Part shown: piece by piece, positions 1 through 7,938 of the stretch
How positions within the stretch are numbered: position 1 is the first letter of the stretch
Layout: each line of letters starts with the position of its first letter
Origin: an uncultured Pseudanabaenaceae cyanobacterium
Lineage (GTDB): Bacteria > Cyanobacteriota > Cyanobacteriia > PCC-9006 > JAAUQQ01
Length of the DNA stretch: 34,005 nucleotides
Direction: 5' to 3'
Assembly: GCA_938002085.1 (NCBI GenBank)
Contig: CALLAT010000025.1
Coordinates: 1 to 34,005, forward strand
Notes under the pieces: model-generated
Databases searched by the model: none
Seen by the model: only the letters and a program-made list of their open reading frames with translations
Told to the model about the DNA's origin: nothing
Translations under genes and position numbers: made by a program

Positions 1-194
1 TGAAAATCTGCGCTTTGCAGAATGTAGTTGCTACCGAAGACGTAAATCATCAAAGCAAAGTCAATCAAGCCAACGCCCAAGGCGTACCAGCGGATTGTCT
101 TACCGTCTTTGTCAGAGATGAAGGGAATCGGCAACGCCGCCGCGAGAGGCAGCATCGTAATTATTGTTAGCCAGGGCAGTTGAGCACTTTCCAT
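1..194 (-). CDS. ndhD: NAD(P)H-quinone oxidoreductase chain 4 (NdhD), N-terminal part
   Basis: This is the first 64 codons of a leftward gene that runs off the window. NdhD is a proton-pumping, antiporter-like membrane subunit of the thylakoid NDH-1 complex (respiration, cyclic electron flow). The visible protein begins [19 protein letters not shown], has a first membrane helix, then the segment [16 protein letters not shown] and a second hydrophobic stretch. That order and wording are characteristic of cyanobacterial NdhD1-type subunits. The ATG at 194 is the only sensible start because an in-frame TAA lies nine codons upstream. No clear Shine-Dalgarno is visible. thrB lies upstream on the same strand, a neighbour pair also known in other cyanobacteria. 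Which NdhD paralogue (D1 or D2) it is cannot be settled from 64 residues. Confidence 0.9.
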   Translation of the reverse strand, partial: MESAQLPWLTIITMLPLAAALPIPFISDKDGKTIRWYALGVGLIDFALMIYVFGSNYILQSADF

Positions 195-639
195 CAGATC
201 AGTACCGAAGAGGTCGACTTATGAGGAGCACGCTGGCCATGGAGCAGAGGAGGCGCCGAGACCTAGTCAACTGAATCGTCAACATGCTTCCTGGGAGGTA
301 GGCCGCTGAGCCCACTCCATCTTGCAGTGTTAAGTATAGTTAAGAGCTGAGCATTTATACTCAACTTTCACCGCCATGAACATAGTAGCTCATGTTAATT
401 AATGTAAACAATCTTTTTTTGGCCTTTCCGGGCAAAAGTGATATTTATATCTTTCAGAATCCGTATTCGATCTGTGAATCTCCCTGGGCATAAGCCCTTT
501 GAAGGCTGACAAGTCAGTTAAGACCTTGTATGCAGAGTCAATAATCCAGTCCAACAATCCCAAAATTCTCAAAGCATTCGCTCTGTCCGAAATTGCACAG
601 AGCAGATGCTTTTCCCCAAGTGAGTTCTATTTAGCAGCG

Positions 640-823
640 AGACGAAAGTGTTAGGGGGCAAGTCTTTAATAGCTCGGCCTCTAGCGCTAACGAGTAGTGG
701 GAATCAACATAATCTGGGTGAGCAGTCACTCCAAATTGAAGCCATCACCCAGCTTGTTCACGCTCCATGGCTACAACAAGCAGGCCCCCCAATCATTCAA
801 GAGGAGTGATTGGGGGGCTTTCA
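640..823 (+). ncRNA. Candidate structured small RNA upstream of a strong terminator
   Basis: There is no plus-strand protein gene here, yet a good plus-strand terminator sits at 784-823. Just before it are two further perfect hairpins: CTGGGTGA (714-721) pairs with TCACCCAG (745-752), and CTTGTT (753-758) pairs with AACAAG (775-780). A weaker GTTAG/CTAAC pair (650-654 and 687-691) lies further upstream. A run of stem-loops closed by an intrinsic terminator in a gap without a gene is the usual look of a small RNA. The 5' end is not defined. I do not recognise a known family: the Yfr1 core and a tmRNA or RNase P signature are absent. The alternative is that the terminator serves thrB on the minus strand, although that side has no T-tract. 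Confidence 0.3.
784..823 (+). terminator. Strong intrinsic terminator, 12-bp perfect stem
   Basis: GCCCCCCAATCA (784-795) and TGATTGGGGGGC (807-818) form a perfect 12-bp stem with an 11-base loop, followed by TTT on the plus strand. On the minus strand the sequence after the stem is not T-rich, so plus-strand use is favoured. It may still protect the end of thrB at 840. Confidence 0.75.
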
Positions 824-839
824 GCATTTCAAGGAACGG

Positions 840-1757
840 CTAGAGCGTTTGGCTAACCGTGCCTGCATTGTTAATGGCTAGGACGTGGGCTTGGGCTGCG
901 GTGCCGCAGCTCTTCCAGGCATGGGCCATGACATCGGCGATCGCCCTCGCCTTATTCTCTGTCCCCAGTGCCAGCAAAGTCGGGCCCGCGCCACTGATGA
1001 CCACACCATGGGCTCCCGCTGCGATCGCCGCCCGCTGAACCACATCCCGTCCCGAAATTAGCTGGGTCCGGTAGGGCTCATGAATCCGATCCTGCAAGGC
1101 TGCCCTGAGCCAATCTACTCGACCGGTATCCAAGGCTCGCACCAGTAAACCGAGATGAGAAGCACTGAAAATAGCATCGGCACGGCTATAGCTTTCTGGT
1201 AGAACCTGGCGTGCTTTCTCAGTAGACAAGGTGAAATCTGGAATCGCCAGGATTGGAATGATGTCTTCATGCCAAGGGAGTTCACAAATTTCCCAATCCT
1301 GGTCAATTCCGCTGGCCGCTAAGCGACATCCCCCCATTAGGGCAGGGACAACATTGTCGGGGTGGCCTTCGATTTCGGTGGCAAGGGCGGCGATCGCCTC
1401 TCGACTCAGCGGCTCTCCGACGAAAGCATTGGCTCCCACCAAGCCTCCCACAATGGCCGTGGCAGAACTTCCCAGCCCTCGGGACAGGGGAATCGCAGCG
1501 TCGATTTCAATGCGCACGGGCGGCACCGGCTGCTTGAGATGAGCAAAAAGCTTACTAAAGGATTGATAGACGAAGTTCGTTTCATCAGTGGTGAGCTTAT
1601 CTGCTCCTTCGCCCTTCGCCTCAATCTGCAAGGTCTCCCCATCCGCCAACCGAGTGAAGCGAAAATCATTGTGCAAGGTCCAGGCCGCACCGAGGCAGTC
1701 GAACCCCGGACCGAGGTTTGCAGTTGTAGCAGGAACAGAGACTTGGATGGTAGACAC
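840..1757 (-). CDS. thrB: Homoserine kinase (ThrB)
   Basis: Homoserine kinase phosphorylates L-homoserine with ATP in threonine biosynthesis, in the cytoplasm. It is a GHMP-family kinase. Visible hallmarks are the N-terminal VPATTANLGPGFDCLG, the ATP-binding loop SRGLGSSATAIVGG near residue 100, EGHPDNVVPALMGG in the middle, and the C-terminal VISGAGPTLLALG. The reading frame stays open to a TTG at 1793, which would add 12 residues (317 aa in all). The GTG at 1757 was chosen because homologues begin only a few residues before the VPATTANLGPG motif; it gives 305 aa, the usual length. No clear ribosome binding site supports either start. ndhD lies downstream on the same strand, 645 bases away, so co-transcription is uncertain. 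Identification is secure. Confidence 0.95.
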   Translation of the reverse strand: MSTIQVSVPATTANLGPGFDCLGAAWTLHNDFRFTRLADGETLQIEAKGEGADKLTTDETNFVYQSFSKLFAHLKQPVPPVRIEIDAAIPLSRGLGSSATAIVGGLVGANAFVGEPLSREAIAALATEIEGHPDNVVPALMGGCRLAASGIDQDWEICELPWHEDIIPILAIPDFTLSTEKARQVLPESYSRADAIFSASHLGLLVRALDTGRVDWLRAALQDRIHEPYRTQLISGRDVVQRAAIAAGAHGVVISGAGPTLLALGTENKARAIADVMAHAWKSCGTAAQAHVLAINNAGTVSQTL

Positions 1758-2025
1758 AGCTGCAGAACTTAGAGGGAGAATTGTAGAAACCAAGGAGAGC
1801 GCCCGGTCATAAAGACACAGCGGCTAAGGTGCATAAACTTTGCTACCGTCTCGGCTCCTAGTCCCCTTGATTATCCCAAGAAATGTAGCGCGGCTGAATA
1901 CAGCCTTGAGATGCCGTAGAAATTTTCTTTTGCTTCGCCCCTTGACTCTCCCCTTGGGGGAGGCGCTGTACTGATCGATGTAGGCACTTTGCAGATCACC
2001 CAAGGCAACTCTCAGCGGAGACTCC

Positions 2026-2841
2026 ATGCTAAAAATTGGCGACTTTTCAAAACTGAGCTATGTCTCGATCAAGGCACTGCGGCTCTACGACCAAAAGGGC
2101 CTCCTCAAACCGGCACAGATCGATCACGCCAGCGGATACCGCTACTACGCAGCGAACCAGCTTGCGCGCCTTAATCGTATTTTGGCCTTGAAAGATCTTG
2201 GCTTTTCCCTAGAGCAAATCAAAACACTCCTGGCCGAGCAAGTCTCACTGGAGAATCTCCAGGGCATGCTGCGGCTCAAGCAGGACGAACTGCATCGGCA
2301 GCTAAAGCAAGAGCAGGCTCGCCTTGTTCGTGTGGAGGCCCGTCTTCAACAAATCCAACAGGAGGGCACCATGCCGACCTACGACGTTGTACTTAAACCC
2401 ATCGCGCCTCTGCGCGTGGCCTCCATTCGCGAGACCTTACCCGATTACTTTGCGGTGGGCCGTCTCTACGGCGAACTCATTGAACATCTAGCCCAACAGG
2501 GCAAAGCAGAACGCCCTGGTATGACCGTTTGGCATGACGAGGGTTACCAAGAGAGCAATGTGGATAGCGAAGCCACCGCTATTTTGCAGGGGGATGAGGC
2601 GGTGAAGGGTAGCAATCGCATCCAAATCCAAACCCTACCCGCCTACGACCAAGCGGCCAGCATTGTCTACCAAGGCAGCTATCTCCAGATGCCCGCTGCC
2701 TATCAATTCCTCATTCAGTGGATTGAAGCGAACCAAATGGAGATCATAGGTCCCAACCGCGAGTTCTATATCGAAGGAGGCGTAGAACAGGACAACGAAT
2801 CCTACATCACAGAAATCCAATTCCCCGTTGCCAAGGCTTAA
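2026..2841 (+). CDS. MerR-family transcription regulator with GyrI-like effector domain
   Basis: A 271-aa regulator of the BmrR/TipA type. Residues 1-70 are a MerR winged helix-turn-helix (KIGDFSKLSYVSIKALRLYD, then GLLKPAQIDHASGYRYY). Residues about 75-115 form a long charged coiled coil that normally makes the dimer. Residues about 120-270 look like a GyrI-like/SOUL small-molecule binding domain, ending in YIEGGVEQDNESYITEIQFPV. Such proteins bind cationic or aromatic drugs and untwist a 19-20 bp promoter spacer to activate transporter or resistance genes. GGAG lies about six bases before the ATG, which supports the start. The next gene on the same strand is a VOC-fold gene 120 bases away, a plausible target or partner. 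The ligand is unknown. Confidence 0.9.
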   Translation: MLKIGDFSKLSYVSIKALRLYDQKGLLKPAQIDHASGYRYYAANQLARLNRILALKDLGFSLEQIKTLLAEQVSLENLQGMLRLKQDELHRQLKQEQARLVRVEARLQQIQQEGTMPTYDVVLKPIAPLRVASIRETLPDYFAVGRLYGELIEHLAQQGKAERPGMTVWHDEGYQESNVDSEATAILQGDEAVKGSNRIQIQTLPAYDQAASIVYQGSYLQMPAAYQFLIQWIEANQMEIIGPNREFYIEGGVEQDNESYITEIQFPVAKA

Positions 2842-2855
2842 TCAACAACTGCACC

Positions 2856-2908
2856 ATCGTTGCCTTTGGAAACGGAAACGCCCAGGATGCAACTCCAAAG
2901 GCAACGAT
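2856..2908. terminator. 15-bp perfect inverted repeat between merR-type gene and VOC gene
   Basis: ATCGTTGCCTTTGGA at 2856-2870 is exactly mirrored by TCCAAAGGCAACGAT at 2894-2908, with a 23-base loop. It begins 14 bases after the stop of the MerR gene and ends 52 bases before the VOC start. No T-tract follows, so it is an imperfect terminator. It could equally be a processing signal or a dyad operator for the upstream regulator. Confidence 0.5.
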
Positions 2909-2960
2909 TAGACTGAAACCTGATATGGCTTCTCCCCCAGCTACATTCCTCATCTAGCCA

Positions 2961-3357
2961 ATGTTTGACCACATTTCCTTCGGTGTCAGCGACTTTGATC
3001 AAAGCCTGGCCTTCTACGATGCCGCCCTTAAGCCCCTGGGCATCAGTCGCATGTTTGCCATGGCTGCCCAGGGCATCGCCGGAGTTCGCGGAGAAGGGGG
3101 GCACCAGTTTCTGGCTCTACGCCAAAGACATCGGGCAAAAGCCCCTTGATGAAATTGCAATCCCTCCTCGGATGCACCTTGCCTTCAAAGCGAAGGATGC
3201 TGCTTCGGTAGATGCTTTTTATGCTGCTGCCATCGCCCAGGGCGGCAGCAATGACGGCGCACCTGGTATCCGCGCTCAGTATCACCCCAAGTATTATGCA
3301 GCCTACGTTCGAGACCCCAATGGCTACAAAATCGAAGCCGTTTGCCACGAAGGGTAA
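2961..3357 (+). pseudogene. VOC-family (glyoxalase/bleomycin-resistance-like) protein, frameshifted
   Basis: The N-terminal half (MFDHISFGVSDFDQSLAFYD onward) is in one frame from 2961. The C-terminal half (GGTSFWLYAKDIGQKP to YVRDPNGYKIEAVCHEG) is in the frame one base further on. The switch falls on a run of six G at 3096-3101. Removing one G restores a continuous protein of about 131 aa reading GEGGTSFWLYAKD, the usual length and motif order of a single-domain VOC protein (beta-alpha-beta-beta-beta repeats, HLAFKAKD segment, terminal DPNGYKIE). The family includes glyoxalases, dioxygenases and antibiotic-binding proteins; no substrate can be assigned. As printed, the gene makes only a truncated product. 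A sequencing error in the homopolymer, a recent mutation or slippage on G6 would all look like this. Confidence 0.8.
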
Positions 3358-3739
3358 ATCCAGTATTTCGCGACTTTAAAGCCTTCCATAAAGACTAGAT
3401 TTCTTATTTTATGGTGAGGAATTAAGCCGGTTGAGCCATCATTAGCTCCACATCAAAGCCCAGCTTTCTGCATAACTTCACTGAATAAGTCCTATCTATT
3501 GGAAGTAGGGTTTAAGCGATCGCGCAATCCACTCCTTTTCATAGCTCAGAGATTCTACGGTTAACACTCCATTAGTTTTTTCCAGAGTATTTCTAGCGCC
3601 GCACTGCGATGTATTTTTTCAGTGAAATCACGGCTGAGAGGGGCGGCTTATCCGACAGATCGCTTATCGTCTACTCAAGCACTGAGGGATCAGTGCATCT
3701 CCAAATCGGTTTCAGCAGGCTTTAACCAGGGCGTCAGAC
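3358..3739. other. Gap without a recognisable gene
   Basis: No supported gene. It contains a HIP1-type GCGATCGC near 3517. On the minus strand a short open stretch ends in SYEKEWIARSLKPYFQ with a stop near 3500. It has no start and no further homology that I can see, so it may be a gene remnant or chance. The promoter of the pentapeptide-repeat gene should lie in the right part. Confidence 0.5.
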
Positions 3740-5035
3740 ATGGCCACTTCTCAACCCAGAAACGTAATTATGAACCGTGCCCCCGTCGGTCTTCTGGAGA
3801 ATGATGTAGAGGCCTGGAATCGCTGGCGCAGTAGTAACTTTCACCGTCATCCCAACCTGGACAATATTGCCCTCGACAATACTGATCTCAGCAATGTCAA
3901 CCTCAGCAGCTTAGAGCTCAAGCTCTCGACTTTATGTGAGTCAGAACTCCAATCTGCCGATCTGTCAGAATCATCCCTGTATACCGCTAATCTCCAGGGA
4001 GCAAACTTGGGCTCAGCGAGCCTGAGAGCATCAGACCTGCGAGAAGCCAATTTCAGCCTGGCGGACATGCGTTCCGCCGATCTTAAACAGGCGGACCTCC
4101 ACACAGCTGATTTGTACACCGCAAACCTGAAGGAAGCCAATCTCCAACAGGCCAATCTCTCCAACGCAGATCTAGCAGAAGCCGAGCTAACCCTCACAGA
4201 CCTGAGCGGTGCAAACTTGCAGGGGGCCTTGATGCGTCAGGCCATGATGTACAGCATCAACCTGACCGCCGCGAATCTCCAAGGAGCGAACCTACAGCAA
4301 GCAGACATGCGGGAATCGGTTCTCAATGGGGCCAACCTGCGGCAGACGAACCTCAGTGAAGCCACCTTAGACCAGGCAACGCTTGCCCGTGTGGACGTCA
4401 GTTTTGCCAACTTCTTTGGGGCGAGCTTGCAAGACAGCATGATCCGTGACGCCAAGGGACAAACGGCCAACTTTCAGAATGCGAACTTGAGTCGCGCTGA
4501 CTTTAGTCGAGCCGATCTCTATGGCGCAAACTTCAGCCGAGCGATCCTTGTAGAGGCCATGCTCCACGAAGCTGATCTCAGCGGTAGCTGCCTCTACTTA
4601 GCGAACCTAGAAAGCGCTCGCCTCTACCGCGCTATTTTGCATCAAGCGGACCTGAGCCAATGCAACCTCAAGGGCGCAAACCTCGTGCGTGCGAACCTTC
4701 AGGAGAGCATTCTGCGAGGGTCTAGCCTACGCCACGTCAATGGTTATGGCGCAAACTTCCGCGGTACTGATTTGCGCCATAGCCAACTGCAAAGCTCAAT
4801 CCTCTATGCCGCAGATTTGAGTCAGGCGAATTTGCAGGGTGCAATCCTAACGGATGCCAATCTGCGAGGGGCCAACTTGCAAGGGGCCAACCTGAAAGGA
4901 ACCGACCTGCGCGGTGCGGATCTCAAATATGCAGACTTACGAGGGGCATGCCTTGCAGGAGCAGATATCAGAGGTTGCAACCTAGACGACATCAAGGTGG
5001 CTGAAAACGAACTACAAGGCGCCATTATCGATTGA
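3740..5035 (+). CDS. Pentapeptide-repeat protein
   Basis: A 431-aa protein built almost entirely of A(D/N)LXX pentapeptides from about residue 44 to 425, roughly 75 repeats. This predicts a long right-handed quadrilateral beta-helix of about 19 coils. Typical stretches are GANLQGANLQQADMRE and RGANLQGANLKGTDLRGADL. The N-terminus contains VEAWNRWRSSNFHRHPNL, a short tryptophan-containing cap that is common in cyanobacterial members. There is no signal peptide or membrane helix, so a cytoplasmic location is likely. Some family members mimic DNA (Qnr, MfpA) or act as scaffolds, but this one cannot be assigned a function. The start could be the ATG at 3740 or at 3770; neither has a good ribosome binding site. 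It is isolated by gaps on both sides. Confidence 0.93.
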   Translation: MATSQPRNVIMNRAPVGLLENDVEAWNRWRSSNFHRHPNLDNIALDNTDLSNVNLSSLELKLSTLCESELQSADLSESSLYTANLQGANLGSASLRASDLREANFSLADMRSADLKQADLHTADLYTANLKEANLQQANLSNADLAEAELTLTDLSGANLQGALMRQAMMYSINLTAANLQGANLQQADMRESVLNGANLRQTNLSEATLDQATLARVDVSFANFFGASLQDSMIRDAKGQTANFQNANLSRADFSRADLYGANFSRAILVEAMLHEADLSGSCLYLANLESARLYRAILHQADLSQCNLKGANLVRANLQESILRGSSLRHVNGYGANFRGTDLRHSQLQSSILYAADLSQANLQGAILTDANLRGANLQGANLKGTDLRGADLKYADLRGACLAGADIRGCNLDDIKVAENELQGAIID

Positions 5036-5373
5036 GCAGTGATTGCAACGCATTCAGCTTTTCTAGAAGCTAGAAATAATGGTCTCGTGTTGCCTCTCCC
5101 TCTACGAGGAAACTCCATTTCATGTCAGACTGCTTTCTGTCTTGACCTTCCATGGCTCGAAGTCATCGCGAGCAAATCTAATTCAACTGCGATCTCAACG
5201 CCACAATTTTCTCAACCGGCATGAAGAGCACCCTGAATTAAGATTTTCGCTCTAGGATAGGAAAAGTGTAAGGTTGAAGCCTTACAGACAGTCTGTTCTC
5301 ACAGGCTTAGCCAGATTTCCTCAACACACCTCCCCTTAAATACACCGTTATACCCTAAGGAGCCGGTTATTCG
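5036..5373. other. Gap with small hairpins ahead of the membrane-anchored protein gene
   Basis: No gene is seen. Two adjacent small dyads lie about 80-105 bases before the next start: GTAAGG/CCTTAC at 5268-5273 and 5280-5285, and the overlapping palindrome ACAGACAGTCTGT at 5284-5296. They could be an operator or 5' leader structure. TAAGGAG sits about 11 bases before the downstream ATG. Confidence 0.4.
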
Positions 5374-5874
5374 ATGAAGGCACAGCAATCCGTTCTTGAT
5401 CAAGCCCAACAGGGGAATGCAGCAGCCATTGGTCGGCTAATGCAAGCCCCCCTAAGTGCAAAGGGTATTACAGTGAATACCCACATCAAGAATGGTTGCT
5501 TGCAGGTGAATTTAGTTGCTGAGACTTGTCCACCTAAAAATGCATCGTTATCCTTCATCAAAAACGGCATTACTCATCTCAATCCCCAAGGGGTAAGAGC
5601 AGTGCGAATTGATGGTTATGAAACAGGCTCTTCAACCCCCAGCTGGATTTCTCGAATCAATTTAACTGGCAATGCTAGGGATTTAGCCGGGGGGACCTCC
5701 AGCGGCTTACCCAGCAATAACCTTGAATCTCGAAACGAAGGGATGGGCAAGAAATTGTTTATTGCTTTGGGTCTAGCTGGACTGCTCCTACTGGGCGTTG
5801 GGGTTACCATGGCACTCATGAACGGCAGCAACACAGAGCCCATTTCTCCGACAACAGAAGCATTGGAACCTTAG
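5374..5874 (+). CDS. Small C-terminally membrane-anchored protein with a cyanobacterial domain of unknown function
   Basis: 166 aa. Residues 1-100 form a compact alpha/beta domain (AIGRLMQAPLSAKGITVNTH, then GCLQVNLVAE, GITHLNPQGVRAVRIDGYETG, PSWISRINL). This resembles a module found in many cyanobacterial proteins, often with a Y/G-rich strand followed by a tryptophan strand. A glycine/serine linker follows, then one transmembrane helix at about 127-149 (KKLFIALGLAGLLLLGVGVT) and a short tail. The topology suggests a tail-anchored cytoplasmic domain. No catalytic motif is visible and the function is unknown. AAGGAG precedes the ATG and supports the start. A strong terminator follows 31 bases after the stop. 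Confidence 0.8.
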   Translation: MKAQQSVLDQAQQGNAAAIGRLMQAPLSAKGITVNTHIKNGCLQVNLVAETCPPKNASLSFIKNGITHLNPQGVRAVRIDGYETGSSTPSWISRINLTGNARDLAGGTSSGLPSNNLESRNEGMGKKLFIALGLAGLLLLGVGVTMALMNGSNTEPISPTTEALEP

Positions 5875-5905
5875 GCATTTGGGTATTTTGCTCCACGGCG
5901 ATAGC

Positions 5906-5948
5906 AAAAAAGAAGGGTTACCGAACTTTTCGGTAACCCTTCTTTTTT
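5906..5948. terminator. Bidirectional intrinsic terminator, 20-bp stem
   Basis: AAAAAAGAAGGGTTACCG at 5906 onward pairs perfectly with the mirror sequence at 5929-5948 around a short CTT loop. A T6 tract lies on the plus side and A6 on the left, so it works in both directions. It ends the gene stopping at 5874 and could also stop leftward transcription from the small gene at 6067-6288. Confidence 0.9.
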
Positions 5949-6066
5949 GATGACTCATCTCAAATTATGAGTAATACAGTAATGCTCATTTCAACAATCG
6001 AACGTTAGAGACAAACGCCGTGATCGCAGTTAGCCTTGATGTGAACAGCTCTAGTTTCCAAGGGAA

Positions 6067-6288
6067 CTAGGCTGCATTGGCCTGTGACGGCAAGGCTGCA
6101 GTACGAGTTCTCTGTAATTCCTGAGGCTCCATTTGGGAGACTTCAAAACCGTTTTCGTCTTTGGTCACGACCACAACACAGTCAGCAGAACTGGCTGAAG
6201 CTCGCTCTAATGGTTCACCTAAAATCGCGCCGAGCGTCTGGCCTAGGCCAATCAAATAAAAGATTGGGAATGGAGGAGAAGTTTCCAT
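6067..6288 (-). CDS. Small hypothetical protein (possible)
   Basis: A 73-aa reading frame from the ATG at 6288. It has a hydrophobic N-terminal third (PPFPIFYLIGLGQTLGAILG), then ERASASSADCVVVVTKDENGFEVSQMEPQELQ and an alanine-rich end. A hydrophobic segment followed by an acidic soluble stretch looks more protein-like than random sequence, and the gene points toward the bidirectional terminator at 5906-5948. An imperfect hairpin covers its stop codon (6051-6070). The frame stays open 11 more codons to a TTG at 6321. No clear ribosome binding site or family is seen, so this remains a weak call. Confidence 0.4.
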   Translation of the reverse strand: METSPPFPIFYLIGLGQTLGAILGEPLERASASSADCVVVVTKDENGFEVSQMEPQELQRTRTAALPSQANAA

Positions 6289-6492
6289 AACAGAAAATCT
6301 ATGTATATACCTATACTTCAATGATTTGACTTAGGGGTCAACAGAAACCCTGAGACTTTATCGAGTCTCTACGAAATTTGAGCCTTCACTCATGATTCAG
6401 GGTATAACACTTGACGGTCGTTATTAGTTATGAGCTTGAAAATCCATTGACCTCAGTTCGTCAGCAATTTTCTTCCAACCAAACCATCAGTG

Positions 6493-6708
6493 ATGACCCC
6501 CGTGAATGATTGGTTACTAAATGGCAGTCCAAAACCCATCGTTTTAGAGTTTCGCAATCTTTGGCTCAAGCTTCTAACCGTTATGGTTGGGACAATCACG
6601 CTCATTTGGACCTATCGGGTTCTATATACTCCAACCCAGCCAGACCAATCATTTAGGGACATGCCCAAGCGAGCACGCTGTAGGTCCAATCATCTCGACA
6701 AGCTGTAA
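6493..6708 (+). CDS. Small single-helix membrane protein (possible)
   Basis: A 71-aa reading frame from the ATG at 6493 (a GTG lies directly before it). It contains one predicted membrane helix, about residues 25-45 (LWLKLLTVMVGTITLIWTYRVLY), followed by a basic tail (MPKRARCRSNHLDKL). Neither a ribosome binding site nor a family is recognisable. Its stop lies 53 bases from the end of the convergent hydrolase gene. It may be a chance frame. Confidence 0.3.
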   Translation: MTPVNDWLLNGSPKPIVLEFRNLWLKLLTVMVGTITLIWTYRVLYTPTQPDQSFRDMPKRARCRSNHLDKL

Positions 6709-6760
6709 TCAACGATGCTTTCGCTGGAGCGATGGTTACAGCTGACAACGCAGCCCTAAG

Positions 6761-7639
6761 TCACACTGGCGATGCATCCAACTGGCAGCGCATAAAGTCT
6801 GCCAAGGATTGGGCCACTGCTGCTTGGGCGCGATCGCGCAACATGATATGTCCAGATTCATTCACCCAAACCGTTTCGACCGGTCCTGGCACTTGTTTTG
6901 TAATCAGCTCTACGACCCGAGGAGGAATCGTGTGGTCGATCTGGGAATGAATCACCTGAAGAGGACAATCAATACTAGACAAACTCTTACGAGCCAGCGC
7001 TGCCAATCGCCAAAGGGCTCGGAGAGAGCGAGCATGGTGGAACTCGTACTTTGGGAAATAGAAGCTTTCCCTAGGGCGGGCATCAATTTCAAAGTCTGCC
7101 CAGCCTAGGAGGGGAATGAGAATTTCAGCCTTCAGCGGCAGACGCAAGGCGGGGGCAATGACTGAGCAAGCATCTACTAAGCCTTCAGCAGCTAAGGCTA
7201 GAGCAATCGCACCGCCCATGGAGAAGCCCATCAGGCCTACGCGATCGTAGGATTGTCGAGCAACTGCAATCTCTTGGCGCGTGGCGGCTAATAGGTCTGG
7301 TAGTTTGAGTAGCGCAAATTCTCGGTGCTGGGTGGCCAGGTCACGGTAACCATGGCGGGGCAAGACCGGTGCTGCTGCGGTCAAGCCTGCTTCGGCGATC
7401 GCTGCTAAACCAGGCTCCAGCTCATAGGGCATACCGGAAAACCCGTGCAGGCAAATCACAACTGCCTTCGGACCCTCCGCGATAGCTGGAGGCTGTAACA
7501 AACGAGGCAATGCATCCGGAAGCAGTAATTCCTCTATTTCTTCTGAATGGGAAGAAAACGCCGAGAAATAGGTGGGTAAATCAGCAGAAACCACACCCTG
7601 ACTCTCAGTATTCTGTAAGCGATTCTGACGCTTTAGCAT
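6761..7639 (-). CDS. Alpha/beta hydrolase, esterase/lysophospholipase-like
   Basis: A 292-aa serine hydrolase. The oxyanion-side motif VVICLHGFSGMPYE lies near residue 60. The nucleophile elbow GFSMGGAIAL places the catalytic serine near 139, the acid is in SQIDHTIPP near 233, and the histidine is in NESGHIMLRD near 262. The triad is therefore complete and correctly ordered, as in carboxylesterase Est30 or monoglyceride-lipase-like enzymes that cleave short or medium acyl esters. No signal peptide is seen, so it is probably cytoplasmic. The ATG at 7639 is used; the first 45 residues are a variable extension before the fold begins. It is divergent from the gene at 7939. The exact substrate is unknown. 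Confidence 0.9.
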   Translation of the reverse strand: MLKRQNRLQNTESQGVVSADLPTYFSAFSSHSEEIEELLLPDALPRLLQPPAIAEGPKAVVICLHGFSGMPYELEPGLAAIAEAGLTAAAPVLPRHGYRDLATQHREFALLKLPDLLAATRQEIAVARQSYDRVGLMGFSMGGAIALALAAEGLVDACSVIAPALRLPLKAEILIPLLGWADFEIDARPRESFYFPKYEFHHARSLRALWRLAALARKSLSSIDCPLQVIHSQIDHTIPPRVVELITKQVPGPVETVWVNESGHIMLRDRAQAAVAQSLADFMRCQLDASPV

Positions 7640-7938
7640 GGGCTCTTTGGAAAAGTGTTGTGAGCGTCACGACAGTTCAGACTCAAGACTGTCACCCCTG
7701 GTGGTCACTTTACAGTTAGCTCGACTTAAAACCCACTCCTCCCGCCAGAGATTCTATTCAAATCCTGCTCTCCACAAACGTCCCCCAACAAAAACCGCTG
7801 GGGGCCTTGCTGAAATCAAGGGGCTCCGAGTCATCCCCATAGAAAAGAGAGGTTGGGAAACGCTAGCGGGATTACCATTCATTTGCTAGGCTCACACAAA
7901 TTTCCCGTTCAGGGTATTTTCGAGAAGAGTCCATTGCC
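7640..7938. other. Divergent intergenic region with two hairpins
   Basis: This gap must contain promoters for the leftward hydrolase and the rightward membrane protein. GACAGT/ACTGTC form a small hairpin near 7669-7691. CCCCCA (7782-7787) and TGGGGG (7799-7804) form a G/C-rich stem with an A-rich loop. Because both genes point away from it, the second hairpin cannot be a terminator of either. It would sit in the 5' leader or promoter zone of the right-hand gene. Confidence 0.4.

Larger units (their letters stand above)
195..839. other. Non-coding gap between ndhD and thrB
   Basis: No protein-coding gene is seen in this 645-base stretch. It should hold the ndhD promoter and leader next to position 194. 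Its right half (about 640-823) contains consecutive hairpins ending in a rho-independent terminator that reads on the plus strand; these are listed separately. Confidence 0.6.

Noticed and set aside
1824..2027. 67-codon basic leftward frame between thrB and the MerR gene
   Set aside because: It covers the MerR promoter and ribosome binding region and has no family likeness.
3380..3620. Minus-strand fragment ending SYEKEWIARSLKPYFQ
   Set aside because: It is too short, lacks a start codon and has a stop just upstream; a gene remnant is possible but cannot be supported.
7660..7790. tRNA-like segment (ATTCAAATCC resembling a T-loop)
   Set aside because: The T-stem does not pair (A instead of G before the loop), no acceptor stem matches GCTCTCC, and no anticodon arm could be drawn.
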